Shown here: piece by piece, positions 27,149 to 36,393 of the stretch
Numbering within the stretch: the first letter of the stretch is position 1
How the letters are laid out: each line of letters opens with the position of its first letter
Assembly (NCBI RefSeq): GCF_000353285.1
Contig: NZ_KB731324.1
Span: 762,577-826,576, forward strand
DNA length: 64,000 bases
Source: Leptolyngbya boryana PCC 6306
GTDB lineage: Bacteria > Cyanobacteriota > Cyanobacteriia > Leptolyngbyales > Leptolyngbyaceae
Reading direction: 5' to 3'
The notes under the pieces: generated by a model
The model's input: only the letters and a program-made list of their open reading frames with translations
Databases searched by the model: none
Told to the model about the DNA's origin: nothing
Made by a program: the position numbers and the translations under genes

Positions 27149-28159
27149 TCAAGAATTCGGTGCTAACTGTTGAAGCAAGTCATTGAGAATCTGTGCTTCT
27201 GCAAGGGAACCCCGCAGCATTGTTAAGTGGGCATCCATAAAATAGACTCGCCCAGATTGGGAGATCGGCATTGCTTTTAACAGTGGAATTTGGTTCCATT
27301 GTTGTTGAAGCTGTCGCCAGTTTAAGGGGCGATTGTCCACATCATTTTTATTCCATCCTAGAACAATCAGAATATCAGGGTCTAGCTGCGGTAATACTTC
27401 AGCAGGAAGCTGAAATGCATCTTTTGTTGCTAGCAACGATTCATCTAAGCGAACTATCTTAAATCCCAATGTTTCTAGCAAATCGGAATAGATGCTGCGC
27501 TCTTGCCCAAACGCATAAAAGTTACTTGTTAGATCACCAGAACTTAAGAGTAATACACGGGGATGAGCATTGGCAATCTCAGCTAATTTCTGGCGAGCTT
27601 GGGTGATTCGCTCGTTTCGGGCAGCCATGATTTGCGGAATCATATTGGAGCGATCGAGAATGCTTGCAAGTTGTTGAAGGCTTGCCTGCCAACCTCCTTG
27701 TTGATCATCGAGCAAGAGAGTCGGTGCAATTTGAGAAAACAATTTGGCTCTTCCTTGGCTTCCTTGCCACGTTTCACCCACAATCAGATCTGGCTTGAGT
27801 AAAGCGAGTGCTTCTAGAGCAGGAGAAGCACGATCGCCCAAATTGATTGGCTGAGTCGTCACATACCGACCGAGATAAGGAACTTGCTCAATGGGATGAT
27901 TGAACGGCCGCCGACTTGCAGAAACGCCTGCATAGGCAGCAGGCTGTTCTCCCAGAGACAACAGCAGATCTAATCCATAGGGACTAAGTACAGCAATTTT
28001 GCGAGGTCGATCGCAGTCTGTACTTGGTGCTGTCGGTTGGCAATGGATTGAGGGCAATGTGAGAGGCAGGGTGGTGAGAATAGTTCTGCTACAGCCCCAT
28101 GTGAGCAAAGCGGTGAGGGCAAAGAGCAGTAGGGAGCGAACCCAGCGATCGAATTTCAT
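27149..28159 (-). CDS. Iron-siderophore ABC transporter substrate-binding lipoprotein
   Basis: A 336-residue lipoprotein. I chose the ATG at 28159, which gives a clean signal MKFDRWVRSLLLFALTALLT with a lipobox LTWGC; the longer frame adds an unlikely N-terminus. The mature part follows the class III binding-protein pattern: RKIAVLSPYGLDLLLSLGEQPAAYAG, ALLKPDLIVGETWQGSQ, then PQLDPDILIVLGWNKND near the end. It would capture a ferric siderophore in the periplasm for the adjacent FecCD pair. A related protein is encoded at 36394: both have a conserved YAGxxVTxQPINLG segment, suggesting similar ligands. Confidence 0.92.
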   Translation of the reverse strand: MKFDRWVRSLLLFALTALLTWGCSRTILTTLPLTLPSIHCQPTAPSTDCDRPRKIAVLSPYGLDLLLSLGEQPAAYAGVSASRRPFNHPIEQVPYLGRYVTTQPINLGDRASPALEALALLKPDLIVGETWQGSQGRAKLFSQIAPTLLLDDQQGGWQASLQQLASILDRSNMIPQIMAARNERITQARQKLAEIANAHPRVLLLSSGDLTSNFYAFGQERSIYSDLLETLGFKIVRLDESLLATKDAFQLPAEVLPQLDPDILIVLGWNKNDVDNRPLNWRQLQQQWNQIPLLKAMPISQSGRVYFMDAHLTMLRGSLAEAQILNDLLQQLAPNS

Positions 28160-28320
28160 CGTCTGCTGTTGACTCAAAACACTCAATTTGTAAATCCTGA
28201 TGAAACGTTTTTGGCACGATGAACAGGGCGATGGTTGGAGCACTGTGAAGTTCTCTGGTCGTGATGATGCGTTGCAAGCAGTTTCTCCTAGCCAGCGATC
28301 GTAGTCCTCTGCTTGTGCAA

Positions 28321-28737
28321 TTAGCTCAAGTCATCCTCTTCATCTGCATTTTGCTCGGTTGCCGATAGAGCAGGAATACAGGCAAACATCGCAGATTCTA
28401 ACTGCTCTGGGAGTTTATCCCAGATGAATGCACCTTTGCGATTGCTGATATACATCTGAGTGAACTGGAGTAATGCGGAAGCATATTCTTCGTCGGGTGG
28501 TAGATCGATGAGTAAGTAAGTTTGTTTTTCCGGATGAGCAAAAGCAGTAACGCAACCGCGACTACAAGCCCACAAACACCCAACGGATTTGATTTCCAGG
28601 TCTTCTGGCGCGAACTGTTGAGCTGCTAAATTTGTCAAAGTATCTAGCAAGATTTTGCCATCACAAGCTTGATCTTCTGCAAGTTCTTCTTCAGAACGAT
28701 GGCAGGATTTGCACACAAAGAGAGTATGTTTTGTCAT
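28321..28737 (-). CDS. DUF1636 ferredoxin-like metal-binding protein
   Basis: A 138-residue protein; the ATG at 28737 gives the start MTKHTLFVCKSCHRSEEE, better than the upstream frame to 28794. Cys residues sit in CKSC near residues 9-12, DQACDG, and GCLWACSRGC near 53-62, a thioredoxin-like 2Fe-2S or metal-binding arrangement typical of DUF1636. The family often neighbours cobalt, B12 or iron uptake genes; the biochemical role is not settled. It is divergent from the ABC exporter at 28829, with a Fur-like box between them. Confidence 0.85.
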   Translation of the reverse strand: MTKHTLFVCKSCHRSEEELAEDQACDGKILLDTLTNLAAQQFAPEDLEIKSVGCLWACSRGCVTAFAHPEKQTYLLIDLPPDEEYASALLQFTQMYISNRKGAFIWDKLPEQLESAMFACIPALSATEQNADEEDDLS

Positions 28738-28776
28738 AAACTTTGGCAATAGACTTCGCAGCAACAAGCTGAAATT

Positions 28777-28796
28777 GATGCAACTTATTCTCATTT
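28777..28796. promoter_or_regulatory. Fur-like box shared by DUF1636 and the ABC exporter
   Basis: The reverse strand reads AATGAGAATAAGTTGCATC (28778-28796), nearly identical to the box at 30687. It lies between divergent starts at 28737 and 28829, so a single repressor could control both. Fur is inferred from the TGAGAAT half-site and from the genes served. Confidence 0.6.
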
Positions 28797-28828
28797 AAAG
28801 TGGAACGATCGTCAAGAGGAGGAAATTC

Positions 28829-30622
28829 ATGACAACACTTCGTCGCGCATCTATTGGGTTGCTCCTCTGGAAACTGATCCGCTATGCTCCAAGGCTGTAC
28901 TGGACTGACACTTTGCTCTGGCTCTGCATTGCAGGACTCCCCGTGCTGCCGGGACTCGTCATTCGAGAGTTTTTTAATCAACTCACCCAGCAATCTCCTT
29001 CGGTGTTTTCTGCTCAAGGTTGGATTGCGCTATTTTTAGCGATCGGGGTTGCGCAAATTGTTGCGATCATTCTCGGACGCATCACCAAAACACAACATCG
29101 CTTCACGATGAACAGTCTGATCCAGCACAATCTTCTCAGGAAATTGCTAGAACATCCGGGTGCTGAGAGTTTAACGATGGCTCGGGCGGAAACGATTTCA
29201 CCTGGGGAAGTGATGAGCTTCTTTCGGGAGGATGCTAGCCAGATTGAAGATAATGTGGTGGGCACGAATGAGGTTTTAGGGGAAGGAGTTTTTGCGATCG
29301 GTGCCTTGCTGTTGCTCTTAAGTGTGAATGCAACCATTACGCTATTTGTCTTTCTGCCTTTGGTGTTGATTGCTGTGATTCTACATCGGGTCAGCGATCG
29401 CATTAAACGCTACCGCCGCGCGAGTCGTCAGGCAACCCAACAAGTAACAGGCATGGTTGGTGAAATGTTTACCGCAGTGCAAGCGATTCAGGTAGCTGGA
29501 GCCGAAAAAAGTGTGTTGGCTCACTTTCGGCAACTCTGCGATCAGCGCCGACAATCGATCGTCAAAGATCAACTGCTTACGGCGATCTTAGATTCTAGTT
29601 TTGATAATCTCATTAGTTTAGGCACAGGTGCGATTTTATTCTTTGCTGCCCAATCGATGCGGAGTAGCCAAACACTCAGCGTTGGGGACTTTGCGCTATT
29701 TGTCTACTACTTAGCCTACGTCACTTATTTTCTAGGGTTTTTAGGCGGATTTGTGGCGCTCTCAAAACAAAGCGAAGTGTCGTTTGAACGGATGCAAGCT
29801 TTAGTCAATGCAGAGGCTCAGACGCTCGTCGAGCCTCATCCTCTCTACCTGCCAACGCTGACCGGACGAAAATCTCAGTTACCTGTTCCTCGTCAGGACG
29901 AAACCTGCGATCGCTTAGAAGCACTACGAGCGATTAATTTGAGCTATCACTATCCGAATAGCAAGGTGGGTATTACTAACATCTCTTTGGAGCTTCAACG
30001 CGGCAGTTTTACAGTGATCACGGGATCGATTGGGTCGGGCAAGACAACGCTATTGCAGGTGCTATTGGGATTGTTACCGATGCAATCAGGGGAGATTTTG
30101 TGGAATGGTCAGACGATCTCTGATCCGGCTCAGTTTTTTGTCCCGCCTCGCAGTGCTTACACCTCCCAAGTGCCGCAACTCTTTAGCACCAGCTTACGAG
30201 AGAATATTTTGCTGGGGCTACAGAAAGATGATACAGAAGTGTTAGCCGCGATCGCGCTTGCGATGTTCGATCGAGATTTAGCAATGATGCCCGATGGACT
30301 CGATACCCAAATTGGCTCTAGAGGAATGCGGCTGTCTGGGGGACAGATTCAGCGCGTTGCTGCGGCGCGAATGCTGATTCGGCAACCTGAGTTACTTGTC
30401 TTTGATGATCTATCCAGTGCTCTAGATGTAGAAACGGAACAAAAACTTTGGTCAAAGCTATTTCAGCTCAGTTCACCAACGTGGAACCCTACTATTCTGG
30501 TTGTATCTCATCGCCGCTCAGTGATGGAACGTGCCGATCGCATTATTTTACTCCACGAGAGCAGGATCGAATTAGAGGGAACCTTTGCAGATTTGCCCTC
30601 AGCCTATACCAAGCCCCTCTAA
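28829..30622 (+). CDS. Exporter-type ABC half-transporter (permease-ATPase fusion)
   Basis: A 597-residue protein preceded by AGGAGG. Residues 1 to about 330 form the six-helix membrane domain. The nucleotide-binding domain has Walker A TGSIGSGKTTL near 391-401, signature LSGGQIQRVAAARML near 503-517 and Walker B LLVFDDLSSALD near 524-535. The residue after the Walker B Asp is Asp, not the usual catalytic Glu. This looks like an iron-island transporter of the YbtP/IrtA or siderophore-export kind; direction is uncertain. It may pair with the half-transporter at 41426. The Fur-like box upstream ties it to iron. Confidence 0.88.
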   Translation: MTTLRRASIGLLLWKLIRYAPRLYWTDTLLWLCIAGLPVLPGLVIREFFNQLTQQSPSVFSAQGWIALFLAIGVAQIVAIILGRITKTQHRFTMNSLIQHNLLRKLLEHPGAESLTMARAETISPGEVMSFFREDASQIEDNVVGTNEVLGEGVFAIGALLLLLSVNATITLFVFLPLVLIAVILHRVSDRIKRYRRASRQATQQVTGMVGEMFTAVQAIQVAGAEKSVLAHFRQLCDQRRQSIVKDQLLTAILDSSFDNLISLGTGAILFFAAQSMRSSQTLSVGDFALFVYYLAYVTYFLGFLGGFVALSKQSEVSFERMQALVNAEAQTLVEPHPLYLPTLTGRKSQLPVPRQDETCDRLEALRAINLSYHYPNSKVGITNISLELQRGSFTVITGSIGSGKTTLLQVLLGLLPMQSGEILWNGQTISDPAQFFVPPRSAYTSQVPQLFSTSLRENILLGLQKDDTEVLAAIALAMFDRDLAMMPDGLDTQIGSRGMRLSGGQIQRVAAARMLIRQPELLVFDDLSSALDVETEQKLWSKLFQLSSPTWNPTILVVSHRRSVMERADRIILLHESRIELEGTFADLPSAYTKPL

Positions 30623-30686
30623 ATTAGGCAAGCACAATGACAATTCATCTGGCCTCCGGGAAGCCGCTCAAGTTCTAGAATAGCAA

Positions 30687-30705
30687 TTGAGAATAAATTG
30701 CATTT
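30687..30705. promoter_or_regulatory. Fur-like box before the first AraC regulator
   Basis: TTGAGAATAAATTGCATTT lies 44 bp from the ATG at 30749. It is the clearest copy of the recurring island element and approximates a 7-1-7 Fur box, TGAGAAT-A-AATTGCA. Confidence 0.65.
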
Positions 30706-30748
30706 GTGGTAAGATGCCTTCAAATTTTGCGATCGCGAATTGCAGCTT

Positions 30749-31756
30749 ATGACTGTTACCCTTTCACAGCAAGACTATTGGGAACTTATCTGTCCTGAAA
30801 TCTCCCAGACTGATGACTTAGAAGCGTCTCAATCGCGAGAGATAGATCGGACTTGGCAGTACTGTAGTGCTGTTGGAGAGGGATATTATCGAGAAATTCA
30901 GGTTCGCGATGGCGTTGAACTCGCGATCGCAGAAGACTGCTTCCACGAAGACTTGAGAATCATCACTTGCGATCGCGAGCATCCTTTAGAACTCAACTAT
31001 ACGCTGATTGGAACCGCAGCATCGAATTCAGACTGTGCGAATGCAGGACAGTACCTCTTTTGTGGAAGTGGCATGGCTCCAGGTGAAGTGCTAGATATTC
31101 AAGCAAAGCAACGCAATCTGAAGGTGATTATTCACATTGATCCTTCTGTTTTTTGCCAGCGGATGTCGGGACTGCCCAAGCAGACTCCAGACGAAATTAG
31201 AAATTGGTTGCGACCGATCGAACAACCTTACTACAGCCAAATCAGCCGGACGACAGCCGCGATGCAGTCTACCCTTCAGCAGATTTTGCAGTGTCCGTTT
31301 CAGGGATTGACTCAGCAGATGTATTTAGAAGGCAAGGTGTGGGAACTCATTGCGTTGCACCTTGCTCAGACAGTCGAGATTAGTCCAGAGCGCGAGACTA
31401 AGTTGTTAAAATCAGCCGACATTGAGCAAATTCACTATGCCAAAGAACTGCTCATTGCTCGATTAGAGAATCCGCCCTCGCTGATTGAGTTAGCTCGGCT
31501 AGTTGGGATCAATGACTGTAAGCTGAAAGTCGGTTTTCGACAGGTGTTTGGGACGACAGTCTTTGGCTATTTGCAAGACTATCGAATGGAGCGATCTCGC
31601 CAGTTACTAGAGTCAGGCGATCTCAGTATTACAGAAGCAGCAAAAGCAGTTGGACTGAGCAATCGCAGCCATTTCGCGATCGCGTTTCGCAAAAAGTTTG
31701 GCGTAAATCCTAGAGACTATCGGCAATCCATCATGAACCGATGCAGTGCTAGCTAA
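30749..31756 (+). CDS. AraC family regulator (PchR-like), receptor-linked copy 1
   Basis: A 335-residue protein starting at the ATG at 30749 (an in-frame TTG at 30740 is less likely). The N-terminal part is a variable sensor domain. The C-terminal 100 residues hold two helix-turn-helix motifs: SLIELARLVGINDCKLKVGF and SITEAAKAVGLSNRSHFAIAF, ending FGVNPRDYR. PchR-type proteins activate siderophore receptor genes when the ferric siderophore is present. It lies 128 bp upstream of the receptor at 31885, and a strong direct repeat begins at its stop codon. Related copies are at 40113 and 47062. Confidence 0.9.
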   Translation: MTVTLSQQDYWELICPEISQTDDLEASQSREIDRTWQYCSAVGEGYYREIQVRDGVELAIAEDCFHEDLRIITCDREHPLELNYTLIGTAASNSDCANAGQYLFCGSGMAPGEVLDIQAKQRNLKVIIHIDPSVFCQRMSGLPKQTPDEIRNWLRPIEQPYYSQISRTTAAMQSTLQQILQCPFQGLTQQMYLEGKVWELIALHLAQTVEISPERETKLLKSADIEQIHYAKELLIARLENPPSLIELARLVGINDCKLKVGFRQVFGTTVFGYLQDYRMERSRQLLESGDLSITEAAKAVGLSNRSHFAIAFRKKFGVNPRDYRQSIMNRCSAS

Positions 31757-31795
31757 ACTCCGTCCACCATTCAAAAAAACTCCGTTCACCATTCA
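31755..31795 (+). promoter_or_regulatory. Tandem 19-bp direct repeat, likely AraC operator 1
   Basis: AAACTCCGTCCACCATTCA (31755-31773) and AAACTCCGTTCACCATTCA (31777-31795) differ at one base and are spaced 22 bp, two helical turns, as AraC-type activators require. The first copy begins in the stop codon of the upstream AraC gene and both precede the receptor gene at 31885. Confidence 0.75.
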
Positions 31796-31833
31796 TCAGG
31801 GTTACAAAACAACCCCGATCGTCCGATATGCTG

Positions 31834-31852
31834 TTGAGAATAGTTCTTAGTT
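31834..31852. promoter_or_regulatory. Fur-like box before receptor 1
   Basis: TTGAGAATAGTTCTTAGTT lies 32 bp from the ATG at 31885, downstream of the AraC-type repeats. This order, activator sites then repressor site, would allow both iron repression and siderophore induction. Confidence 0.6.
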
Positions 31853-31884
31853 AATAGCTATCAATATTGTGTGGTGGCAGAGTT

Positions 31885-34089
31885 ATGGCAAACTATCGAT
31901 CAATTCTTTTGGCTGGAAGTATAGTTCTACTCGCAACTCCTGGAATTGCAGTCGAGCCAGAGGTTAAAACGTTATCGGAATGGCAGCAACCTGCCACTAC
32001 AGTTCAGGAATGGCGATCACAGATTCAAGCACAGCAACCAGAGTCTGAACAAGAGCTAGAAGAAGAAATCGTGATTACAGGAGATCAGCAGCCGAGCGGC
32101 TATCGCGCTCCGAATGCGTCAACTGCGACTAAAACAGACACCCCGATTCGCGATATTCCGCAATCGATTCAGGTCATTCCGCAAGAAATCCTGAGAGATC
32201 AGGGGTTAAATGCAACGAGCAACTCTTTAGGAAATGCAGTTCAAAACGTGAGTGGGGTCAATAATTTAGGGCTTTATCAGGGGTTTGAAAATAGTTTAAA
32301 GATTCGAGGATTTAGAGTTTCGGCTTTTGATGGTAATTACTTTCGAGATGGAATTCGATACTTTACCTTTGGTGCTTTAGAAACGGCTGATTTAGAGCGC
32401 GTCGAAGTGTTGAAAGGTCCGGCTTCAATCTTGTTTGGAGAAGCAGAACCGGGCGGAATCATCAATCTCGTTTCCAAGCAACCCCTCCGCAATCCCTACT
32501 ATTCGCTAGAGGGATCAGCAGGGAGCTATCGCGCTGTTCGAGTTGGGGCTGATTTTTCGGGTGCGCTAAACTCAGACAAAACAGCTCTTTACCGATTCAA
32601 TGGCTATTACAAAGATGCAGGAAGCTTCCGTGATTTTGTGTCGAGTGAAGGGGCGTTTCTCTCTCCTGTCGTACAGTTAGCATTCGGGAAAAACACAACG
32701 CTAACGCTGAACGCAACCTATCGGAATGAACGTCGCACTGCGGATGATGGCTTTTTAGCAATCGGGACTGGGATCACAGATTTACCACGCAGTCGATTTC
32801 TGGGCGAACCTTTTCAGGAGTTTAGTGTCAATGATTTTAGTGTTGGCTACCTGCTGACCCACCAGTTTAATGAACAATTGACTTTAAGAAACGCATTTCG
32901 TGCTCAATGGGTCAATCCAGAGCGCTATTTTCCGCTCCGCAATTCATTCGATGAAGCAACGGGTGATCTAGAACTTGCAACCTATTTTGCTGCAGGGGAA
33001 TATCAGACAATCACGACTCAGACGGATTTGATTGCTAGGTTTTCGACAGGTTCAGTCAATCATCAACTGCTTGTTGGCGTAGACTACGGACGACAGAGGG
33101 ATAAACCAAAATTCGCGATCGGTGATCCTTACCGCACAATCAATATTTTTGATCCCACTTACGATGGTGTGGAATATCCCAAAGAGGAACTTTATAACTT
33201 CTTCCGCGATGACACAATCAACAAACTAGGAATTTATGTCCAAGATCAAGTTGAACTTGCTTCTAATTTGAAACTGCTCATCGGTGGGCGCTATGATAGC
33301 TACACTCAAAACCGAAGTACCGAAGGCTTTGGAGAACCAAGACAAGAGTTTGAGCAGCGTGACAGTCGATTGAGTCCTCGATTTGGGATCGTCTATCAAC
33401 CGGTTCCAGCGATTTCACTTTATGCCTCTTACACGACTGCATTCAAAGCAAACTCTGGAACAAATCGCAATGGAGACGGCTCTCCATTTAAACCGGAAAT
33501 AGGTCAACAGTTAGAAGCTGGCATCAAAGCTGATTTAGCTCGTAATTTGACAGCGACCTTAGCATTTTATGATTTGCGTAAAAAAAATGTGACTACCGAT
33601 GATCCCACCTCTAGCGATCCGAACGACCAGCTACAGACTGGGGAACAGCGCAGCCGAGGAATTGAATTTGACCTAGTTGGGGAGATTGTCCCAGGCTGGA
33701 AGGTGATTGCTTCCTACGCGCATACTAATGCGTTTGTGAGCGAGGACGAGTCAGGCTTCCAGGATAAACGCTTGGACAATACGCCCAGAAATGCAGCGAA
33801 TTTATGGACGACCTATGAACTTCAGCGCGGCAGTTTGAAGGGATTAGGGGTTGGTTTTGGGATGAATTTTGTGGGCGATCGCTTTGGTGATTTGTCGAAT
33901 ACTTACGAAATTCCAAGCTATGTTCGCACAGATGCTGCTATCTTCTACAACCAAGATAAATGGCGTGCGGCAATTAACTTCCGCAACCTGTTCAACACAA
34001 AATACTTCACAGGTTCAGATGAGAGTCGTCTAGGTGTGTATGTTGGCGAGCCGTTCACAGTCACAGGCTCATTGTCTGTTGTATTCTAG
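31885..34089 (+). CDS. TonB-dependent siderophore receptor 1
   Basis: A 734-residue outer-membrane protein. The ATG at 31885 gives a signal peptide MANYRSILLAGSIVLLATPGIA. A TonB-box-like EEEIVITG lies near residues 57-64, then the plug (RDIPQSIQVIPQEILRDQG, RVEVLKGPASILFGEAEPGG) and a 22-strand barrel ending GSLSVVF with a terminal Phe. The PxSIQVIP and FGEAEPGG motifs are those of FhuA/FpvA-type ferric siderophore receptors. Unlike the receptors at 37407 and 44342 it has no AMIN domain. It is followed after 9 bp by its binding lipoprotein. Confidence 0.94.
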   Translation: MANYRSILLAGSIVLLATPGIAVEPEVKTLSEWQQPATTVQEWRSQIQAQQPESEQELEEEIVITGDQQPSGYRAPNASTATKTDTPIRDIPQSIQVIPQEILRDQGLNATSNSLGNAVQNVSGVNNLGLYQGFENSLKIRGFRVSAFDGNYFRDGIRYFTFGALETADLERVEVLKGPASILFGEAEPGGIINLVSKQPLRNPYYSLEGSAGSYRAVRVGADFSGALNSDKTALYRFNGYYKDAGSFRDFVSSEGAFLSPVVQLAFGKNTTLTLNATYRNERRTADDGFLAIGTGITDLPRSRFLGEPFQEFSVNDFSVGYLLTHQFNEQLTLRNAFRAQWVNPERYFPLRNSFDEATGDLELATYFAAGEYQTITTQTDLIARFSTGSVNHQLLVGVDYGRQRDKPKFAIGDPYRTINIFDPTYDGVEYPKEELYNFFRDDTINKLGIYVQDQVELASNLKLLIGGRYDSYTQNRSTEGFGEPRQEFEQRDSRLSPRFGIVYQPVPAISLYASYTTAFKANSGTNRNGDGSPFKPEIGQQLEAGIKADLARNLTATLAFYDLRKKNVTTDDPTSSDPNDQLQTGEQRSRGIEFDLVGEIVPGWKVIASYAHTNAFVSEDESGFQDKRLDNTPRNAANLWTTYELQRGSLKGLGVGFGMNFVGDRFGDLSNTYEIPSYVRTDAAIFYNQDKWRAAINFRNLFNTKYFTGSDESRLGVYVGEPFTVTGSLSVVF

Positions 34090-34098
34090 GAGAATTGG

Positions 34099-35112
34099 AT
34101 GAACCGCGTTGCGAAGCATTTTCCTCAGGGTAACTGTATCTTTTACTTATGCTTGGGGTTAGTTATAAGCGTATTAGCTGTAGCTTGCAATTCCGATCGC
34201 TTTGCGATACAGTCACAGGCTCGCGGCTCCTTGGCGGCTTCTCAACCTGCATCAGAGTGCCGTCTAATCCAACATAGTGCAGGGGAAACCTGTGTCCCGC
34301 TCCATCCTCAGCGAGTGATTACGCTCGGTTCGCTGAGTTTGGAGAGTGCGATCGCGTTAGGGATTCAACCGATTGCTACTGTAGATGTTGATTTAACATC
34401 CCCTCAGCTCAAACGACAAGCAGGCTCAATTCTCAGTGTAGGAAGCAATGGTGAACCGAATCTAGAAAAGATTTTGGCGTTGAAACCTGATTTAATTCTG
34501 GGGTATGATTACCAATCTTCCATTTACCGCCAAGCTTCTTACATTGCACCAACAGTATTAACCAAATTCAACCATAGCGGTGAGTGGAAAGATATGTTCA
34601 CCTTCGTTGCTAGAACGTTGGGGCGATCGCAGCAAGCTGAACAAGTCATGGCGACCTACTATCAGCGTTTAGCAGAATTCAAAGCGAAAATGGGCGATCA
34701 CGCGCAACCGCCTAAAGTCTCGATCGTCTACCTCTATCCTGAAATGATTACGGTCTATACGACTTCAGGCTTTAATGGCAGCATTCTCAAAGACGCAGCC
34801 CTCGCTCGTCCTGCCTCACAGGATATTGATACAGAAGCAACACAGCGTAAAGGCGGGATCAGTCCCATCCAATACGGAATTTCTAACGAACAATTCGATG
34901 CAGCCGATGGAGATGCAATTTTTGTGATTGTTGACCCGACTGATTCTAAAATTGGTAAAACCCGCCAGCGCCTGTTGTCTGATCCGCTCTGGTCAAAGCT
35001 GCATGCCGTACAGCAGGGAAAGGTCTATGAGGTTCTAGATTACTGGATTGGCAGCGGTCCTTTAGCGGCAAATGCGGTGATCGACGATCTGTTCAAGTAT
35101 CTTCTTCCTTGA
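34099..35112 (+). CDS. Iron-siderophore substrate-binding lipoprotein, partner of receptor 1
   Basis: A 337-residue protein with a signal ending VLAVAC (lipobox Cys near residue 30). The mature part shows the class III fold pattern: CVPLHPQRVITLGSLSLESAIALG, LALKPDLILGYDYQ, then a long helix. It lies 9 bp after receptor 1, so they form one operon. Its 3' end overlaps the convergent MFS gene by 20 bp. It is distinct from the pair at 27149 and 36394, which resemble each other. Confidence 0.93.
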   Translation: MNRVAKHFPQGNCIFYLCLGLVISVLAVACNSDRFAIQSQARGSLAASQPASECRLIQHSAGETCVPLHPQRVITLGSLSLESAIALGIQPIATVDVDLTSPQLKRQAGSILSVGSNGEPNLEKILALKPDLILGYDYQSSIYRQASYIAPTVLTKFNHSGEWKDMFTFVARTLGRSQQAEQVMATYYQRLAEFKAKMGDHAQPPKVSIVYLYPEMITVYTTSGFNGSILKDAALARPASQDIDTEATQRKGGISPIQYGISNEQFDAADGDAIFVIVDPTDSKIGKTRQRLLSDPLWSKLHAVQQGKVYEVLDYWIGSGPLAANAVIDDLFKYLLP

Positions 35113-36337
35113 ACTGGGTGTGCAAGCCGTAAAGTGCGATCGCAATCATACTTAGTGAACAACTTGTGTAAATCAAGGCAAATCCTGATCCAGGGCTAGA
35201 ACCAAACATCCACCGAACTAGACCTGTTGAAGAAGTCATTGCAGGTTCGACAATCTGATCGCCGAGTGGTCCTGCAATCAGTGCCGCGATCGCGGATAAA
35301 CACTGCCCTAACAATGAATTTGCAGCAAACACTCTACCTTGCTCTCCTGGTTTCACATTGGTCATCCAAATCGCTGTTTCGGAACTTTCCATCAGTGGAA
35401 AGTTACTAGACGAGCAGAACTGAGCCGGGAGCCAAACCTGTGCCGATCGCCCTAGCCCGACGGTCATTTTGCTCAATCCTGCGCCTAGCATCGAAACGAG
35501 AACGCCTCGTATCGGTTGCCGGAAGCCCCCCCAAAGTGTGACTGCGATCGCACCTGTAACTCCGCCAATTCCTGCTGAAATCCCAATTTGTCCTAAAACT
35601 GCTGCACTCCCGCTTGTTCTCGCTAGCACCATTGGTGTATAGAGATTTTCCCCTAAGTCATGCACAAATCCAAACGGCAACGTCAGCAGTAGTAAATTCC
35701 TTAAAGGAGAATGACTCAAGAGAAGCCGAAAGCCCACACTCAGATCCTGCCAAAGATCAACCGGAGTCTCAGCTTGCTCGGGTTGGGGAATTCGGCGCGG
35801 CAGTAGGGTTGCGATCGCAATCAAAAACGTGAAGCAATCTATTCCTAAAATGCCATTTATGCCGATGATTGGATAAAGACTAGCTGCGATCGCGGGTGCA
35901 ATAATCAAGGAACCATAGTGTAATGCGGAACCCATACTACTGACGCGAGCATACTGCTGCACTGGCACAAGTAAGCTAATGGATGCAGAGTACGAAAGTT
36001 CTTGTAGTTGGCTGAAAATACTCACGATCACTGTTGTGAAATATAAATGCCACAGTTGCAACGTGTGAGTGAGCGATAGTAAAAGTAGAAACATGCTAGA
36101 GAGAACAGCGATCGTATCTCCGAGCAGCATGAGGTGTTTCCGATTAAAGCGATCGACAATTACGCCAGAAACCAAGTTAATCAGAATGCGAGGAGCTTGG
36201 AAAAAGAAGCCCATCAAAGCGAGAGGAGTTGCAGAACCAGTGAGTTCCCAAGTCCACAGTTCGAGAGCAAATCCGGTCATGTAAGTCCCGATCGTTGAGA
36301 CAAGTTGACCCAACCAGAGAATAATAAAAGTACGCAC
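35093..36337 (-). CDS. MFS transporter, probable siderophore exporter
   Basis: A 414-residue, 12-helix membrane protein beginning with GTG at 36337 (RTFIILWLGQLVSTIGTYMTGFALELWTW). The loop VSGVIVDRFNRKHLMLLGD near residues 56-74 carries the MFS motif between helices 2 and 3. It resembles the EntS-like MFS_3 exporters linked to siderophore export. It lies 56 bp after the binding-lipoprotein gene at 36394 and is the last gene of a receptor-lipoprotein-MFS operon. The substrate is inferred from context only. Confidence 0.87.
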   Translation of the reverse strand: MRTFIILWLGQLVSTIGTYMTGFALELWTWELTGSATPLALMGFFFQAPRILINLVSGVIVDRFNRKHLMLLGDTIAVLSSMFLLLLSLTHTLQLWHLYFTTVIVSIFSQLQELSYSASISLLVPVQQYARVSSMGSALHYGSLIIAPAIAASLYPIIGINGILGIDCFTFLIAIATLLPRRIPQPEQAETPVDLWQDLSVGFRLLLSHSPLRNLLLLTLPFGFVHDLGENLYTPMVLARTSGSAAVLGQIGISAGIGGVTGAIAVTLWGGFRQPIRGVLVSMLGAGLSKMTVGLGRSAQVWLPAQFCSSSNFPLMESSETAIWMTNVKPGEQGRVFAANSLLGQCLSAIAALIAGPLGDQIVEPAMTSSTGLVRWMFGSSPGSGFALIYTSCSLSMIAIALYGLHTQFKEEDT

Positions 36338-36393
36338 AGAGAAGTCGTTAGTGAATCAAATTGTCGGCTTTGCAGAAGAAAAAGAGCGTTAAT

